Notes: generated from the sequence alone by a model not told the origin. A stretch of 45,998 nucleotides of DNA from Chlorobiaceae bacterium (GCA_013334565.1 JAAXXI010000012.1:1-45998), one strand, 5' to 3'. Counted from the stretch's first letter, positions 24,852 to 35,912 are shown. Made by a program: numbers and translations.

Positions 24852-24879
24852 TTGAGCAAACTCAATTTCTTTGTATATT
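24852..24879 (+). promoter_or_regulatory. Possible internal sigma-70-type promoter for acpP
   Basis: TTGAGC (24852-24857) and TATATT (24874-24879) are separated by 16 bp just after the fabG stop. Acyl carrier protein is needed in large excess over its neighbours, so an internal promoter would make sense. An overlapping TTGAG-CAAA-CTCAA palindrome covers the -35 region. Confidence 0.4.
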
Positions 24880-24935
24880 CTCAAACTTTTTGATTTTTTC
24901 ACCAAAACACAACAACTATCAATCGAGGAGCCAAC

Positions 24936-25175
24936 ATGAGCGCAGCAGAAATCAAGGATAAGGTTTACGATATCATTGTCAGCAAAATGGGCGTCAACAA
25001 AGACCAGATCAAGCCGGAATCCAAATTTTCGGACGACCTCGGCGCTGATTCGCTCGACACCGTCGAACTGATCATGGAGCTCGAGAACGAGTTCGGTATC
25101 CAGATCCCTGACGAAGACGCAGAGAAAATCGGTACCGTCCAGCAGGCTATCGACTACATCGTCGCAAAAAAATAA
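24936..25175 (+). CDS. acpP: Acyl carrier protein
   Basis: This 79-aa acidic protein carries growing acyl chains on a 4'-phosphopantetheine arm. The attachment Ser lies in the [17 protein letters not shown] helix. Length and four-helix layout are standard. A strong GAGGAG is 6 nt before the ATG, in keeping with high expression. It lies between fabG and fabF in the operon. Confidence 0.98.
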   Translation: MSAAEIKDKVYDIIVSKMGVNKDQIKPESKFSDDLGADSLDTVELIMELENEFGIQIPDEDAEKIGTVQQAIDYIVAKK

Positions 25176-25217
25176 GGTATACCGCCGCGCGGCCAGGCTA
25201 ACGATAAAACATTTCAG

Positions 25218-26471
25218 ATGGGACAGGAGAAAAAAAGAGTCGTCATAACCGGTATCGGGGTGCTTTCCCCGATCGGTCTTTCCAAGGAAGAATTCTGGGA
25301 AGCACTGTCTCAGGGAAAAAGCGGGGCCGCGCCTATCACTTACTTCGACGCGGCAGATTTCGTCACGAGATTTGCCTGTGAACTGAAAGGATTTTCAGCC
25401 GAGAATTACATCGACCGGAAATCCGCCGACCGTATGGACCCATACTGCCAGTACGCAGTCATCGCTGCGGATCAGGCCCTGAAGGACTCAGGGCTTGACC
25501 TGCAGCAGGTCGATCCACTCAGGATCGGCGTCGTGCACGGCTCGGGCATAGGAGGTATGACCACTTATGACCAGCAGTTCAGAATCTATATGGAACGGGG
25601 GCCGAAAAGGATCAGCCCGTTCTTCATTCCCATGCTCATTCCGGATATCGCAGCCGGCCAGATTTCAATGCGCCACGGGCTTATGGGTCCAAACTATGCG
25701 ACGGCATCGGCCTGCGCGACATCGCTGCACGCGATCATAGACGCCTACCTGAACATTCAGGCTGGACTCGCGGATTTTATGGTCTGCGGCGGATCGGAAG
25801 CTCCGATCACCCAGATGAGTGTCGCCGGGTTCAATGCGGCACGTGCGCTTTCGACCGCAAACGACCGCCCAGAGAAGGCATCCCGTCCCTATGACAAGGA
25901 CCGTGACGGTTTTGTGATGGGTGAAGGTGCCGGTTCAATGGTGCTCGAATCCCTCGAATCCGCCAAAGCAAGAGGTGCACATATCTATGGTGAAATTGTC
26001 GGCATCGGCGCTACCGCTGACGCTTACCACCTTACCGCTCCTCACCCGGAAGGGCTCGGCGCTTTCAACGCGATGAAAACCGCCCTTGCAACAGCAGGAA
26101 TAACACCGGAAAAAATCGACTACGTCAACACCCACGGAACGTCCACGCCGCTCGGCGACATCGCGGAAGTCACCGCCATCAAGAAAGTCTTCGGTGACCA
26201 TGCCTATAAACTGAGCATCAGCGCATCCAAATCGATGACAGGACATCTGCTTGGAGCGGCCGGCGCGGTAGAATCGATCGTCTGCCTGCTCGCCATGCAG
26301 AACCAGACCGTTCCTCCGACGATCAACAACGACAACCTCGATCCGGAAATCGATGTGGACGTCACCCCGAACGTCGCGAAAAAACGCACGATCGAGTACG
26401 CCCTGAACAACGGTTTCGGTTTCGGCGGCCACAACGCCTCACTGATTTTCAGGAACGGAGCTTCGCTCTGA
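25218..26471 (+). CDS. fabF: 3-oxoacyl-ACP synthase II
   Basis: This 417-aa condensing enzyme elongates acyl-ACP with malonyl-ACP. The nucleophile Cys is in [12 protein letters not shown], the two active-site His residues are in [11 protein letters not shown] and [13 protein letters not shown], and [14 protein letters not shown] closes the protein. The N-terminus [13 protein letters not shown] is typical. It is 16 nt upstream of rnc. Length matches FabF (about 410-415 aa). Confidence 0.98.
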   Translation: MGQEKKRVVITGIGVLSPIGLSKEEFWEALSQGKSGAAPITYFDAADFVTRFACELKGFSAENYIDRKSADRMDPYCQYAVIAADQALKDSGLDLQQVDPLRIGVVHGSGIGGMTTYDQQFRIYMERGPKRISPFFIPMLIPDIAAGQISMRHGLMGPNYATASACATSLHAIIDAYLNIQAGLADFMVCGGSEAPITQMSVAGFNAARALSTANDRPEKASRPYDKDRDGFVMGEGAGSMVLESLESAKARGAHIYGEIVGIGATADAYHLTAPHPEGLGAFNAMKTALATAGITPEKIDYVNTHGTSTPLGDIAEVTAIKKVFGDHAYKLSISASKSMTGHLLGAAGAVESIVCLLAMQNQTVPPTINNDNLDPEIDVDVTPNVAKKRTIEYALNNGFGFGGHNASLIFRNGASL

Positions 26472-26487
26472 TGTAAAGGTCCCTGCG

Positions 26488-27312
26488 ATGGAGCGTATCT
26501 GGCAGAAATTCCCTTTCCTCGCATTTCATCGCCTGAAGGACAACGCTTCGCCTGAAAATTTCGAGGGCACCCATCCTCTTTCAGCAGCCGGACTGACGCA
26601 GGAAACGATAGCCTTCATCAGGAGTTTCTGTCCTGAAAGGGATGCGAATATCGCCCTGTACCTCATAGCGCTCACCCATCGTTCCGTCGTGCACGACCCA
26701 TCGATGCAGGACCTCGTCGAATCGAACCAGCGCCTCGAGTTCCTCGGTGACTCGGTGCTCGGGCTCCTGATTTCCGAATACCTCTTTAAAAAATTTCCCG
26801 AAAGCGCAGAAGGCGAGCTGTCAAGCAACCGTTCGAAAATCGTGAACCGCAGGTCCCTTGCCGGATTCGCAAGAAGCATCGGACTAGGTGATCACCTGCT
26901 TATCGGGGAATCCGCAGACCACCGGAAAATACGCGACAGCGAATCAGCCCTTGCAGACGCTTTCGAATCCTTCATAGGCGCGCTTTATATCGATAAAGGC
27001 ATCCAGGGCGCCCGGGACTTCATCATGAAGCATGTCATCGAACATATCGCGTTCAACACCATCGTCTCATCGGAGCACAACTACAAAAGCAGGCTCATCG
27101 AATACACCCAGTATCACCACCTCCCCGCACCGGTTTACACCGTTATCCGTGAAGATGGGGCCGAGCATGAAAAGACCTTCACGGTTGCCGTGTATTGCCT
27201 GGACAGGCAGCTCGGCACCGGGACCGCACCAAGAAAGAAAGACGCGGAACAGCTCGCGGCAAAGGAAGCCATGGAACGTTTCGCTGCCGAAGAGGAACAG
27301 CCTGAAAGCTGA
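26488..27312 (+). CDS. rnc: Ribonuclease III
   Basis: This 274-aa enzyme cuts double-stranded RNA, including rRNA precursors. The signature NQRLEFLGDSVLGLLISEYL holds the metal-binding acidic residues, and the second acidic site is ADAFESFIGALYIDKG. A double-stranded RNA-binding domain covers about 195-270, including NYKSRLIEYTQ and GTGTAPRKKDAEQLAAKEAM. It is longer than E. coli RNase III (226 aa) by an N-terminal extension of about 40 residues. It closes the fab operon, an arrangement also seen in other phyla. Confidence 0.97.
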   Translation: MERIWQKFPFLAFHRLKDNASPENFEGTHPLSAAGLTQETIAFIRSFCPERDANIALYLIALTHRSVVHDPSMQDLVESNQRLEFLGDSVLGLLISEYLFKKFPESAEGELSSNRSKIVNRRSLAGFARSIGLGDHLLIGESADHRKIRDSESALADAFESFIGALYIDKGIQGARDFIMKHVIEHIAFNTIVSSEHNYKSRLIEYTQYHHLPAPVYTVIREDGAEHEKTFTVAVYCLDRQLGTGTAPRKKDAEQLAAKEAMERFAAEEEQPES

Positions 27313-27578
27313 AGAAAAAGCCAGCATCCCTTTTTCAATCTCTTCTTTTGCTCCGGATTATCTTCCTGTAACAATGTTCGCATGCTCGAAAGTGTTCCGG
27401 TTTTTTGGAGCAAGTTCCGCTTTACCCCTCCCCCTCCTTTAAACCAGCCATGAAATTCGTATATTGTTCCCCGTCACGGCGGTCTCTGGACCGAACCGCA
27501 CAACCATTTTCATTTTCGGCTGACTGAAGCGTTATTTCGGAGCAACGGCTGCAGAAGTCTGTAAATCAAGGCCATCCC

Positions 27579-29036
27579 ATGAACGAAAAACTGATTTTCG
27601 ACCTTTCGAGAAGCGGCAGAAAAGGGTACTGCCTCTCCCAGAACGATTTTCCCGAAGTCCCGCTCGAATCGATCCTGCCTCAGGAACACCTCCGCAAGGA
27701 ACCTCCAGCGCTTCCTGAAGTTTCCGAAAGCGAGGTCGTGCGCCATTTCGTACGCCTGTCGAACATGAACTTTCATGTGGACAAGGGAATGTACCCGCTG
27801 GGAAGCTGTACCATGAAGTACAACCCGAAAATCAACGACTATACCTGTTCCCTCCCCGGTTTCGCCGCGCTTCATCCGCTTCAGCCTGAAACGTCGGCAC
27901 AGGGCGCGCTCCGGCTCATGTACGAGCTTTCGGAAATGCTCCGCGAAATCGCCGGAATGGCCGCAGTGACCCTGCAGCCTGCCGCCGGAGCCCACGGCGA
28001 GCTGACCGGGATCCTGCTCATCAAGAAATACCACGAATCGAACGGGTCGGAACGCCGGAAACTGCTGGTAGTCGACTCCGCCCACGGCACCAACCCCGCT
28101 TCGGCAGCGCTTGCCGGTTATGAAATCGTTTCCGTCTCCTGCAACGCCGATGGGCGCACCGATCTCGAAGACCTTGCCCGCAAACTCGACCGGGATGTCG
28201 CGGCGCTCATGCTGACCAACCCCAACACCGTAGGTGTTTTCGAGAAGGATATCAGGGCAATCGCCGACATGGTTCACGACAACGGCAGCCTCCTCTACAT
28301 GGACGGCGCCAACATGAACGCATTGCTCGGCATCACCCGCCCCGGCGACATGGGCTTCGACGTGATGCATTACAACCTGCACAAAACCTTTTCCACTCCG
28401 CACGGCGGCGGCGGTCCAGGAAGCGGCCCGGTAGCCGTCTGCGAAAAGCTCGTGCCGTTCCTCCCCGTCCCGGTCGTCGAAAAAGAGGAAGGCCCGGAAG
28501 GTGCAACATACAAGCTTACAGTCGACCGGCCTGAATCGATCGGCCGGATGATCAATTTCTACGGCAACTTCGGCGTCCTCGTGCGTGCCTACACCTACAT
28601 CAGGATGCTTGGCGCGGAAGGGCTCGGCCGGGTTTCCGAAAACGCCATCATCAACGCCAATTACCTCCTGAGCAGGCTCGAGGCGAGCTTCGACCTTCCG
28701 TATCCGAAACCGGTCATGCACGAGTTCTGCCTTTCCGGCGACCGCCAGAAAAAAGCCCACGGCGTAAGGACGCTCGACATGGCCAAGCGCCTGCTCGATT
28801 TCGGCTTCCACGCCCCGACCATCTATTTCCCGCTCATCGTCAGTGAGGCCATGATGATCGAACCGACGGAAACCGAAGCGAAAGAGACCCTCGACATCTT
28901 CGCCGATACGCTGAAAAAAATTGCCGAAGAGGCCGCAGCCGACCCGGCCTTCGTACAGTCGGCACCGGTGACGACGCCCGTGAAAAGGCTCGACGAGGCA
29001 CAAGCGTCGAGACAGCTCAACATCTGCTGTTTCTGA
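27579..29036 (+). CDS. gcvPB: Glycine dehydrogenase (decarboxylating) subunit 2
   Basis: This 485-aa PLP enzyme is the second half of the split P-protein of the glycine cleavage system. It includes [17 protein letters not shown] near the start and the PLP-lysine region [19 protein letters not shown]. The partner gcvPA is not in the window. The split form is normal for this phylum and others. The 266-nt upstream gap holds a weak TATATT at 27460-27465 but no glycine riboswitch that I can recognise. Confidence 0.96.
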   Translation: MNEKLIFDLSRSGRKGYCLSQNDFPEVPLESILPQEHLRKEPPALPEVSESEVVRHFVRLSNMNFHVDKGMYPLGSCTMKYNPKINDYTCSLPGFAALHPLQPETSAQGALRLMYELSEMLREIAGMAAVTLQPAAGAHGELTGILLIKKYHESNGSERRKLLVVDSAHGTNPASAALAGYEIVSVSCNADGRTDLEDLARKLDRDVAALMLTNPNTVGVFEKDIRAIADMVHDNGSLLYMDGANMNALLGITRPGDMGFDVMHYNLHKTFSTPHGGGGPGSGPVAVCEKLVPFLPVPVVEKEEGPEGATYKLTVDRPESIGRMINFYGNFGVLVRAYTYIRMLGAEGLGRVSENAIINANYLLSRLEASFDLPYPKPVMHEFCLSGDRQKKAHGVRTLDMAKRLLDFGFHAPTIYFPLIVSEAMMIEPTETEAKETLDIFADTLKKIAEEAAADPAFVQSAPVTTPVKRLDEAQASRQLNICCF

Positions 29037-29129
29037 TCAGGCACGGAAAGCGATATTTGACAAACGTTTAACAATTGAAAGCAGTGCAGTACGGACCAAA
29101 GCTCTCATACTTCAGAAAAAATACGGGAT

Positions 29130-29645
29130 ATGCCGCTGGACCATGTAAAAGTGCTCGTGCTCAACAGCAGTTACGAACCTCTGGGCATTTGTGACCAGAG
29201 AAAGGCCATTACCCTCATTTTCGGCGGGAAAGCCGTAACGGTCGCCAACCATCCGGAGCTGGCGATTGCGACGATTTCCCGCCGCTTCCCCCTGCCTGTC
29301 GTCGTCCGCCTCCGTTCCTATATCAGCAAACCGTTCAAACGGGTGCTCCTGAGCCGGAAGAATATCCTGCTCAGGGACAACCATCAGTGCCAGTACTGCG
29401 GCACGAACGACTCCCCGCTTACCGTCGATCACATCCTGCCCCGATCGAGGGGAGGTGAATCCTCATGGGAAAACCTCATCGCGGCATGCCCGAGGTGCAA
29501 CTCCGCGAAAGGAAACCGCACTCCCCGGGAAGCCGGGATGAACCCCCTGAAAAAACCGATGAAGCCGCACCATCTTCTTCTGTTCACCGAGCACCTCACC
29601 CCCGCAGTCTCCGAGCACTGGAAACCCTATCTCTTCATGTCCTGA
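29130..29645 (+). CDS. HNH endonuclease family protein
   Basis: This 171-aa protein has an HNH domain in its C-terminal half: CQYCG, then LTVDHILPRSRGG, then NLIAACPRCNSAKGNRTP, giving a zinc-binding CxxC pair on each side of the DH motif. The N-terminal 80 residues (VKVLVLNSSYEPLGICDQRKA) are typical of a widespread bacterial HNH family with no phage ties. The role may be in DNA repair or restriction; this is unproven. Its TGA stop overlaps the next ATG (TGATG), so translation of the deaminase is probably coupled. Confidence 0.92.
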   Translation: MPLDHVKVLVLNSSYEPLGICDQRKAITLIFGGKAVTVANHPELAIATISRRFPLPVVVRLRSYISKPFKRVLLSRKNILLRDNHQCQYCGTNDSPLTVDHILPRSRGGESSWENLIAACPRCNSAKGNRTPREAGMNPLKKPMKPHHLLLFTEHLTPAVSEHWKPYLFMS

Positions 29646-30223
29646 TGCATGAACAGCTTTTCGATCCCGCGACCATACTTCCCGGCTGGGCAAGGAAATT
29701 TGCCGAAGAAAAGAGCGGGACCGTCTTCAGTGGAGAGGAACGCATGAAACTTGCCATCGAGCTTTCCCGATTGAACATCCGGCACGGCGGCGGTCCTTTC
29801 GGCGCGGCTGTTTTCCGGAGGGAGAGCGGAAAACTGGTTTCAATCGGGGTCAACATTGTCGTTCGAAGCAACTGCTCGCATGCCCACGCGGAGATGGTGG
29901 CGATCGCGATCGCCCAACATGCCCTCGCGACCTACACCCTCAACCGTGAAGAAGGACCGGGGTACGAGCTCGCAACCTCCTGCGAGCCCTGCGCCATGTG
30001 TTTCGGGGCGATCATCTGGTCGGGGGTGAAAATGGTCGTTTGCGGCGCTTCCACCGCTGATGCGGCAAAGGCAGGCTTCGACGAAGGCCCTAAACCCGAC
30101 CAGTGGGTTCGGGAGCTGGAAAAGAGAGGTATCGAAGTCGAAACAGGGCTCATGCGGGACGAAGCACGAAGCGTGCTGGAAGAGTATACAAGGCTGGGGG
30201 GCATCGTCTATAACGCACGGTAA
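29645..30223 (+). CDS. CMP/dCMP-type zinc deaminase (guanine deaminase-like)
   Basis: From ATG 29645 this is a 192-aa enzyme. The zinc site is complete: HAEMVAIAIAQ gives a His ligand and the catalytic Glu, and SCEPCAMCFGAIIW gives two Cys ligands. GGGPFGAAVFRRESGKLVSIGVN and the C-terminal region rich in Asp and Glu resemble GuaD/TadA-like nucleoside or guanine deaminases. The substrate cannot be fixed from sequence; guanine is the best guess. It overlaps the HNH gene by 1 nt. Confidence 0.9.
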   Translation: MHEQLFDPATILPGWARKFAEEKSGTVFSGEERMKLAIELSRLNIRHGGGPFGAAVFRRESGKLVSIGVNIVVRSNCSHAHAEMVAIAIAQHALATYTLNREEGPGYELATSCEPCAMCFGAIIWSGVKMVVCGASTADAAKAGFDEGPKPDQWVRELEKRGIEVETGLMRDEARSVLEEYTRLGGIVYNAR

Positions 30224-30545
30224 ACAGGAAGTTTGTCTTCTCACCGGCTCGGCCTGCCGACATACCGTCAAAAACGGCACCAATGCGAGGCCCGGTTTTG
30301 TCATCCTGCCTTCATGGACAGGGAAACGTGGATTTTGCTTAATTTTTTTTACTTTTCCTGCAGAGCGCCGTTCCCTGGCGCAGCACATCCGGCAAATTCG
30401 GGACCCGGCAGAGAACCGCCCGGAGAGGGCCCCATGAATCGAGTTCCGGCCAAAGGCAAAAACAATTCCGGTCCCGCTTCGTTTTTCCGGACAGCGGAAC
30501 CGCACGAAACCATTCCCGCCCCGGCAGGGAAATACCATTGAACAA
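30224..30545. other. Intergenic stretch, no gene recognised
   Basis: This 322-bp gap contains an AT-rich tract TTAATTTTTTTTACTTTTCC near 30338-30357 that could hold the promoter of the next gene. I see no open frame with family features and no terminator with a T-run. Confidence 0.6.
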
Positions 30546-32279
30546 ATGAAACGATCCATAATTGTCTGCTGCTGCTTTTTCATCCTTCTTTTCGCAAGGG
30601 GGGACGGCAGAGCCTTGGCTGAACCGGGTTACAGAAACTGGCAGGCGCAGCAGATTTTCAGCAGGAGCACCCCGAAGATCGAGGAGGCGCTCAAAAATAT
30701 GAGTCTTTCCGAAAAGGTGGGCCAGATGATCATCGCCCAGATAGAGGGCCGTTACAACGGAAGCGTAGACAAAAACTACGTTGTCCTCGACCGCCTCGTC
30801 ACCGAAGGCAAGGTCGGCGGGATCATGTTCCTCAAGGGAAGCGCGTTCAGTGCCGCCATGCTTTCGAACCATTTCCAGTCAATCGCGCCGCGCCCGCTCC
30901 TGATGAGCGCGGACATGGAGCGAGGTCTCGCCATGAGGCTGAGCGGAGCTACCCAGTTCCCGCCCAACATGGCCGTGGCTGCCGCCCGCGACCCGAAACT
31001 TGCCGGCGCGATGGCCGAGGCGATAGCCAAAGAAGCGAGGGCTGTCGGGCTGGACCAGAACTATGCGCCCACGGTAGACCTCAACATCAACCCGATGAAC
31101 CCCATCATCAACACCCGCTCTTTCGGGGACGATGTGCCGCTCACCATCACGATGTCCAACGCGATTATCGAAGGGCTCCAGTCGAACGGCGTCATCGCTA
31201 CGGTAAAACATTTCCCCGGCCACGGCGACGTGACCGTCGACAGCCATATCTCACTGCCGGTACTCCAGGCTGATCGCACGAAGCTCGACAACTACGAACT
31301 CAAACCGTTCAAGGCGGCAATCGACAAAGGGGTCATCAGCGTCATGATCGGCCACCTCGCGGTACCGAACATAACCGGCACCCTTGAGCCGGCATCCGTT
31401 TCGAAAACAATCGTCTCGGGTATCCTCCGCCAGGATCTCGGCTTTCAGGGCCTCATCATCACCGATGCCCTGAATATGAACGCCCTCTATAACGGAAACA
31501 ACCTCGCGGATATTTCCGTCAAGGCCGTCCAGGCAGGCAACGACCTCCTGCTCTTTCCGCCAGATCCGGAGGTGACGCACGACGCCGTCATGAAAGCGGT
31601 GGAAGAGGGACTGATTTCCGAAAGCCAGATCAACGCTTCGGTCAGGCGCATCCTGCAGGTGAAAGAGTGGCTTTTCGCCAACCGCAGCAGGCTGGTTGAC
31701 CTGAACAGGCTGGCCGAGGACGAAAGCCCGGAATCGCATAAGGACCTGGCGAAAAAAATCGCCGAACGATCTGTCACCCTCATCAGGGACAACAACAACT
31801 ACCTGCCACTGAAAGCGGGATCGACGAACGGCAATGTGCTGAACATCATCCTGCAGGATAAGAAAAACAGCGAGACCGGGTCCGAGTTCATGAAAAAACT
31901 GGACCGCTTCTACCCGGTCACCCACATCAGGATCGATCCTGAAACCGACGCCATCGGCTATGCGAACGCAGCCGATCTCGCATCGAAATCGTCGGCCGTT
32001 ATCCTGACATCCTATGTCCAGGCCCTTTCCGGATCGGGAACCCTGAAACTCACCGAAAAACAGCAGGCGTTCATTCATAACCTCAAAAACTTCACGCCGA
32101 ACGGCAAACCGTTCATATTCGTCTCGCTCGGTACGCCTTACCTGATCAACTATTTCCCCGAGATCCCGACCTACCTGTGCACCTATTCATCGAACGAGAT
32201 GAGCGAGGAAAACGCGGTCAATGCCATCAGGGGCGAACTCAAGCCGCAGGGGCTGCTGCCGGTCACACTGCAGCGATGA
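30546..32279 (+). CDS. Secreted GH3 beta-N-acetylhexosaminidase-type glycosidase
   Basis: This 577-aa protein has a signal peptide (about 1-25) and a glycoside hydrolase family 3 barrel. The signature KHFPGHGDVTVDSHISLPVL contains the NagZ-type His and Asp, and the nucleophile region is GLIITDALNMNAL. A second domain of about 200 residues follows. NagZ-type enzymes remove N-acetylglucosamine from muropeptides; this form is exported and longer, so it may act on wall or external glycans. It precedes bchZ by 43 nt in the same direction. Confidence 0.92.
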   Translation: MKRSIIVCCCFFILLFARGDGRALAEPGYRNWQAQQIFSRSTPKIEEALKNMSLSEKVGQMIIAQIEGRYNGSVDKNYVVLDRLVTEGKVGGIMFLKGSAFSAAMLSNHFQSIAPRPLLMSADMERGLAMRLSGATQFPPNMAVAAARDPKLAGAMAEAIAKEARAVGLDQNYAPTVDLNINPMNPIINTRSFGDDVPLTITMSNAIIEGLQSNGVIATVKHFPGHGDVTVDSHISLPVLQADRTKLDNYELKPFKAAIDKGVISVMIGHLAVPNITGTLEPASVSKTIVSGILRQDLGFQGLIITDALNMNALYNGNNLADISVKAVQAGNDLLLFPPDPEVTHDAVMKAVEEGLISESQINASVRRILQVKEWLFANRSRLVDLNRLAEDESPESHKDLAKKIAERSVTLIRDNNNYLPLKAGSTNGNVLNIILQDKKNSETGSEFMKKLDRFYPVTHIRIDPETDAIGYANAADLASKSSAVILTSYVQALSGSGTLKLTEKQQAFIHNLKNFTPNGKPFIFVSLGTPYLINYFPEIPTYLCTYSSNEMSEENAVNAIRGELKPQGLLPVTLQR

Positions 32280-32322
32280 CGCTCCGGATGAACCGTTTTT
32301 TTGAAATCCACCATCAGTAACC

Positions 32323-33732
32323 ATGGGAAAGACCATACGCGACGAATCGACGGCAAGCGCTTACTGGGCTGCCGTCAACACCTTCTGTTCGCTCTCAGAC
32401 GTGCACGTCATCGCCGATGCGCCAGTCGGCTGCTACAACCTTGTCGGCGCCGCGGTCATCGATTACACCGATGCGGTGCCCTACCTCGAAAATTTCACCC
32501 CGACCAGCCTGACCGAAAAGGAAATCGCCTCTTCCGGCAGCTCGGAAACCGTCGCGGCAACCATCGAAAAGCTCCGGGCGCCGGGGCGGCAGCTCATCCT
32601 CGTTTCAAGCGCTGAAAGTGAAATGATCGCGAGCGACCATGAAGGGATGCTGAAAATGAAATATCCCGACGTCAGTTTCTTCCCTTCGAACTCGCTTGGA
32701 GAGAACGAATGGCAGGGGCGAGACCGTGCGCTCACCTGGCTTTTCACGAAGTACGACGACGGCGAACCTGCGGCAGTCGTACCCGGTACCGTGAGCATCA
32801 TCGGACCTACCTACGGCTGCTTCAACAGCCCTTCGGACCTTGCCGAAATCAAGAGGCTCATCGAGGGGGCAGGAGGCACCGTCTGCCATGTCTATCCGTT
32901 TGAAAGCTCCCTGCATGACATCGCACGGCTGAAAAACTCGGACGTCATTGTCCAGCTCTACCGCGAGTTCGGGGGAGGACTGGCCGAACTGCTCGGACGC
33001 CCGGTACTCCAGGCGCCTTTCGGCATCGGGGAGACACAGGAGTTCATCCTTGGACTCGGCACTCTCCTGAAGACCGGCGACAATGCCGCCGAATTCCTAG
33101 CCAGGGAAAAGAAAACCACGCTCAGGCCCTTGTGGGACCTCTGGCGTGGACCGCAGTCGGAATGGTTCCCGACGATCCGGTTTGCAGCCGCAGCTTCGAA
33201 AACATACGCGCTCGGCCTCCGGAAGTTCCTCGGCGACGAAATGGGCATGCAGTGCCTTTTCAGCCTCGAATCCGCAGAGGCGGACAACACCGCCGTCCGG
33301 GAGGAAATCAGGCAGAAACAGCCCCAGTTCCTTTTCGGCAGGATCGTCGACAAAATCTACCTGGCCGAGATCGACTCGAAATCCCGTTTCATTCCGGCAG
33401 GCTTCCCCGGCCCGGTCGTCCGCAGGGCGCTCGGGACCCCCTTCATGGGCCATTCCGGGGCGGTCTACCTCCTGCAGGAAATCGTCAATGCGCTTTACGA
33501 CATGCTGTTCAATTTCCTGCCGCTCAACCGACCTTCCGCAACCGTGGAAGAGCCGCCTGCAAAGATTGCCTGGAGCAGCGAGGCAAACGCCATCCTGAAC
33601 GAAATCGTCAGGAAAGCACCGTTCATCAGCCAGATATCGTTCGGACGCGAGCTGAAAAAGAAAGCAGAGCTTCTGGCCGCGAAACAGGGCAAGGATACCG
33701 TAACACCGGAACTGCTCAGGATGCTGAACTGA
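32323..33732 (+). CDS. bchZ: Chlorophyllide a reductase subunit Z
   Basis: This 469-aa nitrogenase-like protein is the second catalytic subunit of chlorophyllide a reductase (BchXYZ), which reduces ring B on the way to bacteriochlorophyll a. The N-terminus has ADAPVGCYNLVGAAVIDYTD, with Cys37 a probable cluster ligand, and a central GPTYGCFNSPSDLAEIKRLI. A C-terminal segment of about 55 residues (ISFGRELKKKAELLAAKQGK) is the extension shared with protochlorophyllide reductase subunits. bchX and bchY are not in the window. Its presence marks a photosynthetic bacterium, and together with the rest of the gene set a green sulfur bacterium. Confidence 0.93.
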   Translation: MGKTIRDESTASAYWAAVNTFCSLSDVHVIADAPVGCYNLVGAAVIDYTDAVPYLENFTPTSLTEKEIASSGSSETVAATIEKLRAPGRQLILVSSAESEMIASDHEGMLKMKYPDVSFFPSNSLGENEWQGRDRALTWLFTKYDDGEPAAVVPGTVSIIGPTYGCFNSPSDLAEIKRLIEGAGGTVCHVYPFESSLHDIARLKNSDVIVQLYREFGGGLAELLGRPVLQAPFGIGETQEFILGLGTLLKTGDNAAEFLAREKKTTLRPLWDLWRGPQSEWFPTIRFAAAASKTYALGLRKFLGDEMGMQCLFSLESAEADNTAVREEIRQKQPQFLFGRIVDKIYLAEIDSKSRFIPAGFPGPVVRRALGTPFMGHSGAVYLLQEIVNALYDMLFNFLPLNRPSATVEEPPAKIAWSSEANAILNEIVRKAPFISQISFGRELKKKAELLAAKQGKDTVTPELLRMLN

Positions 33733-33915
33733 TTTGGATTTTTTCGAATTTCTTCGTATAGTCAGGTTCTTCATTCCGGATACGGGGAAAACAGCCTCGA
33801 GCTGAACAGCCCCCCCGACCGGACATAACTGACGGAAAGCGGCTGTATTGACTTTTCCCTGCGGATAGTGCCGGTCACCGGTACTCTGCAAGGCTCGAAA
33901 CGACAGAACGACAAC

Positions 33916-35889
33916 ATGTCTGACATTCAGGAACATCCGGCTTCGATAGCCGTTACCCTGCCCGACGGCTCCGTGAAAACGGTCCCTTCAGGCAGCACAG
34001 GTCTCGATATTGCACTCTCGATCGGACGAAAGCTCGCACAGGATGCGCTGGCGCTCAAGATTGACGGTAAAACCGTCGATCTCTCGGCCCCGCTCCATCA
34101 CGATACGTCCGTTGCGATCCTGACATTCGACTCACCGGAAGGAAAGAACGTCTTCTGGCACAGTGCGAGCCATATCATGGCCCAGGCGATAGAAGAACTT
34201 TTCCCCGGCAGCAAGTTTGGTGCCGGCCCGGCGATAGAGCAGGGTTTCTACTACGATATCGCATCGGAACACCGCTTCAGGGAGAGCGACCTCCGCCTGA
34301 TCGAGGAAAAAATGCTCGAAATAAGCAAGCGCGATATCACGATCACGCGGGAGGAAATGCCCAGGGATACAGCCATAGCCTATTTCACCGATGTCCGCAA
34401 GGACCCGTATAAAGTTGAGATCCTCACGGAAACCCTCAAGGATGTCGCTACGGTTTCCGTATACCACCAGGACAAGTTCACCGACCTCTGCACCGGCCCG
34501 CACCTTTCGTCAACGTCGAAGCTGAAAGCCGTGCTGCTGACCAATATCTCATCGTCCTACTGGCGAGGCGATTCGTCGAGGGAAAACATGCAGCGCATCT
34601 ACGGCATCGCATTCCCGTCCGAAAAGCAGCTTAAGGAGCATGTCGCGAAGATCGAGGAAGCCAGAAGAAGGGACCACCGCAAACTCGGCGCAGAGCTCGA
34701 GCTGTTCATGCTTACGCCCGAGGTTGGAAGCGGCCTGCCGGTCTGGCTGCCCAAAGGCGCCATCGTACGCAGCGAGCTCGAATCATTCCTGAAGGAAGAA
34801 CAGCGCAAGCGCGGCTACCTTCCGGTCTACACGCCGCATATCGGCAACATAGAACTCTACAAGCGTTCGGGACATTATCCGTATTACAGCGATTCCCAGT
34901 TCCCGCCGCTGACTTACCACGACGAGGATGGAAGCCAGGAGCAGTACCTCCTGAAACCGATGAACTGCCCGCACCACCACCTCATCTACAGCAACAGGAT
35001 CCGCAGCTACCGGGAACTTCCCATCAGGCTGACGGAGTTCGGCACGGTTTACCGCCACGAACAGTCGGGCGAACTGAACGGCCTCGTCCGGGCAAGGGGT
35101 TTCACGCAGGACGATTCCCACATCTACTGCCGCCCCGACCAGCTGGTCGACGAGATCTGCAATGCCATCGACCTGACGCAGCATGTCTTCTCGACGCTCG
35201 GTTTTTCAAACGTCCAGACAAGGCTCTCCCTGCATGACCCGGAAAACCAGGCCAAGTACGGAGGAACGCCGGAAGTGTGGGAACAGGCGGAAAAAGATGT
35301 CAGGGAAGCCGCCGACCGCATGGGTATCGAGTATTTCATCGGCATCGGCGAAGCGAGCTTCTACGGGCCGAAAATCGATTTTATCGTCCGCGACGCCCTC
35401 GACAGGAAGTGGCAGCTCGGCACGGTCCAGGTTGACTACGTCATGCCAGAACGGTTCGACCTCACCTATATCGGCAGCGACGGGCAGAAACACCGCCCGG
35501 TCGTCATCCACCGCGCACCCTTCGGCTCTATGGAGCGTTTCATCGGGGTGCTTATCGAGCATACAGCCGGCAATTTCCCGCTCTGGCTCGCTCCGGTCCA
35601 GGCCATCGTACTCCCGATAACGGAGGAAGTGCACGATTACGCCGCAGAGGTTCAACAGGCGTTGCTGGGCGCAGGCATCCGCACGGAAATCGATACCCGG
35701 AGCGAGAAAGTCGGCAGGAAAATCCGCGATGCCGAGCTTGCAAAGATTCCCTGCATGGTTGTCATCGGACAGAAGGAAAAAGAGAACGGGGAAGTATCCC
35801 TGCGCCGCCATCGCATCGGCGATGCAGGCCGTGTCGGACTTGAAGCGTTGATCGAGCAGTTGAAGACAGAAATTACCGGAAGAACCTGA
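33916..35889 (+). CDS. thrS: Threonyl-tRNA synthetase
   Basis: This 657-aa class II synthetase has an N-terminal TGS domain (about 10-70), an editing domain with [20 protein letters not shown] and DLCTGPHL, the catalytic core with [20 protein letters not shown] and [21 protein letters not shown], and an anticodon-binding domain from about 555. ATG 33916 is preferred over the GTG at 33868, which would add 16 residues unlike the family. It starts a thrS-infC-rpmI-rplT-pheS cluster; infC is 23 nt downstream. Confidence 0.98.
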   Translation: MSDIQEHPASIAVTLPDGSVKTVPSGSTGLDIALSIGRKLAQDALALKIDGKTVDLSAPLHHDTSVAILTFDSPEGKNVFWHSASHIMAQAIEELFPGSKFGAGPAIEQGFYYDIASEHRFRESDLRLIEEKMLEISKRDITITREEMPRDTAIAYFTDVRKDPYKVEILTETLKDVATVSVYHQDKFTDLCTGPHLSSTSKLKAVLLTNISSSYWRGDSSRENMQRIYGIAFPSEKQLKEHVAKIEEARRRDHRKLGAELELFMLTPEVGSGLPVWLPKGAIVRSELESFLKEEQRKRGYLPVYTPHIGNIELYKRSGHYPYYSDSQFPPLTYHDEDGSQEQYLLKPMNCPHHHLIYSNRIRSYRELPIRLTEFGTVYRHEQSGELNGLVRARGFTQDDSHIYCRPDQLVDEICNAIDLTQHVFSTLGFSNVQTRLSLHDPENQAKYGGTPEVWEQAEKDVREAADRMGIEYFIGIGEASFYGPKIDFIVRDALDRKWQLGTVQVDYVMPERFDLTYIGSDGQKHRPVVIHRAPFGSMERFIGVLIEHTAGNFPLWLAPVQAIVLPITEEVHDYAAEVQQALLGAGIRTEIDTRSEKVGRKIRDAELAKIPCMVVIGQKEKENGEVSLRRHRIGDAGRVGLEALIEQLKTEITGRT

Positions 35890-35912
35890 TTATCCAAACC
35901 AAACCTTTACGC

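Noticed and set aside
27313..27578. Glycine riboswitch before gcvPB
   Set aside because: None of the conserved glycine-riboswitch blocks could be recognised in the leader.
27510..29003. Long minus-strand frame opposite gcvPB
   Set aside because: It mirrors the strong codon bias of gcvPB and has no recognisable domain.
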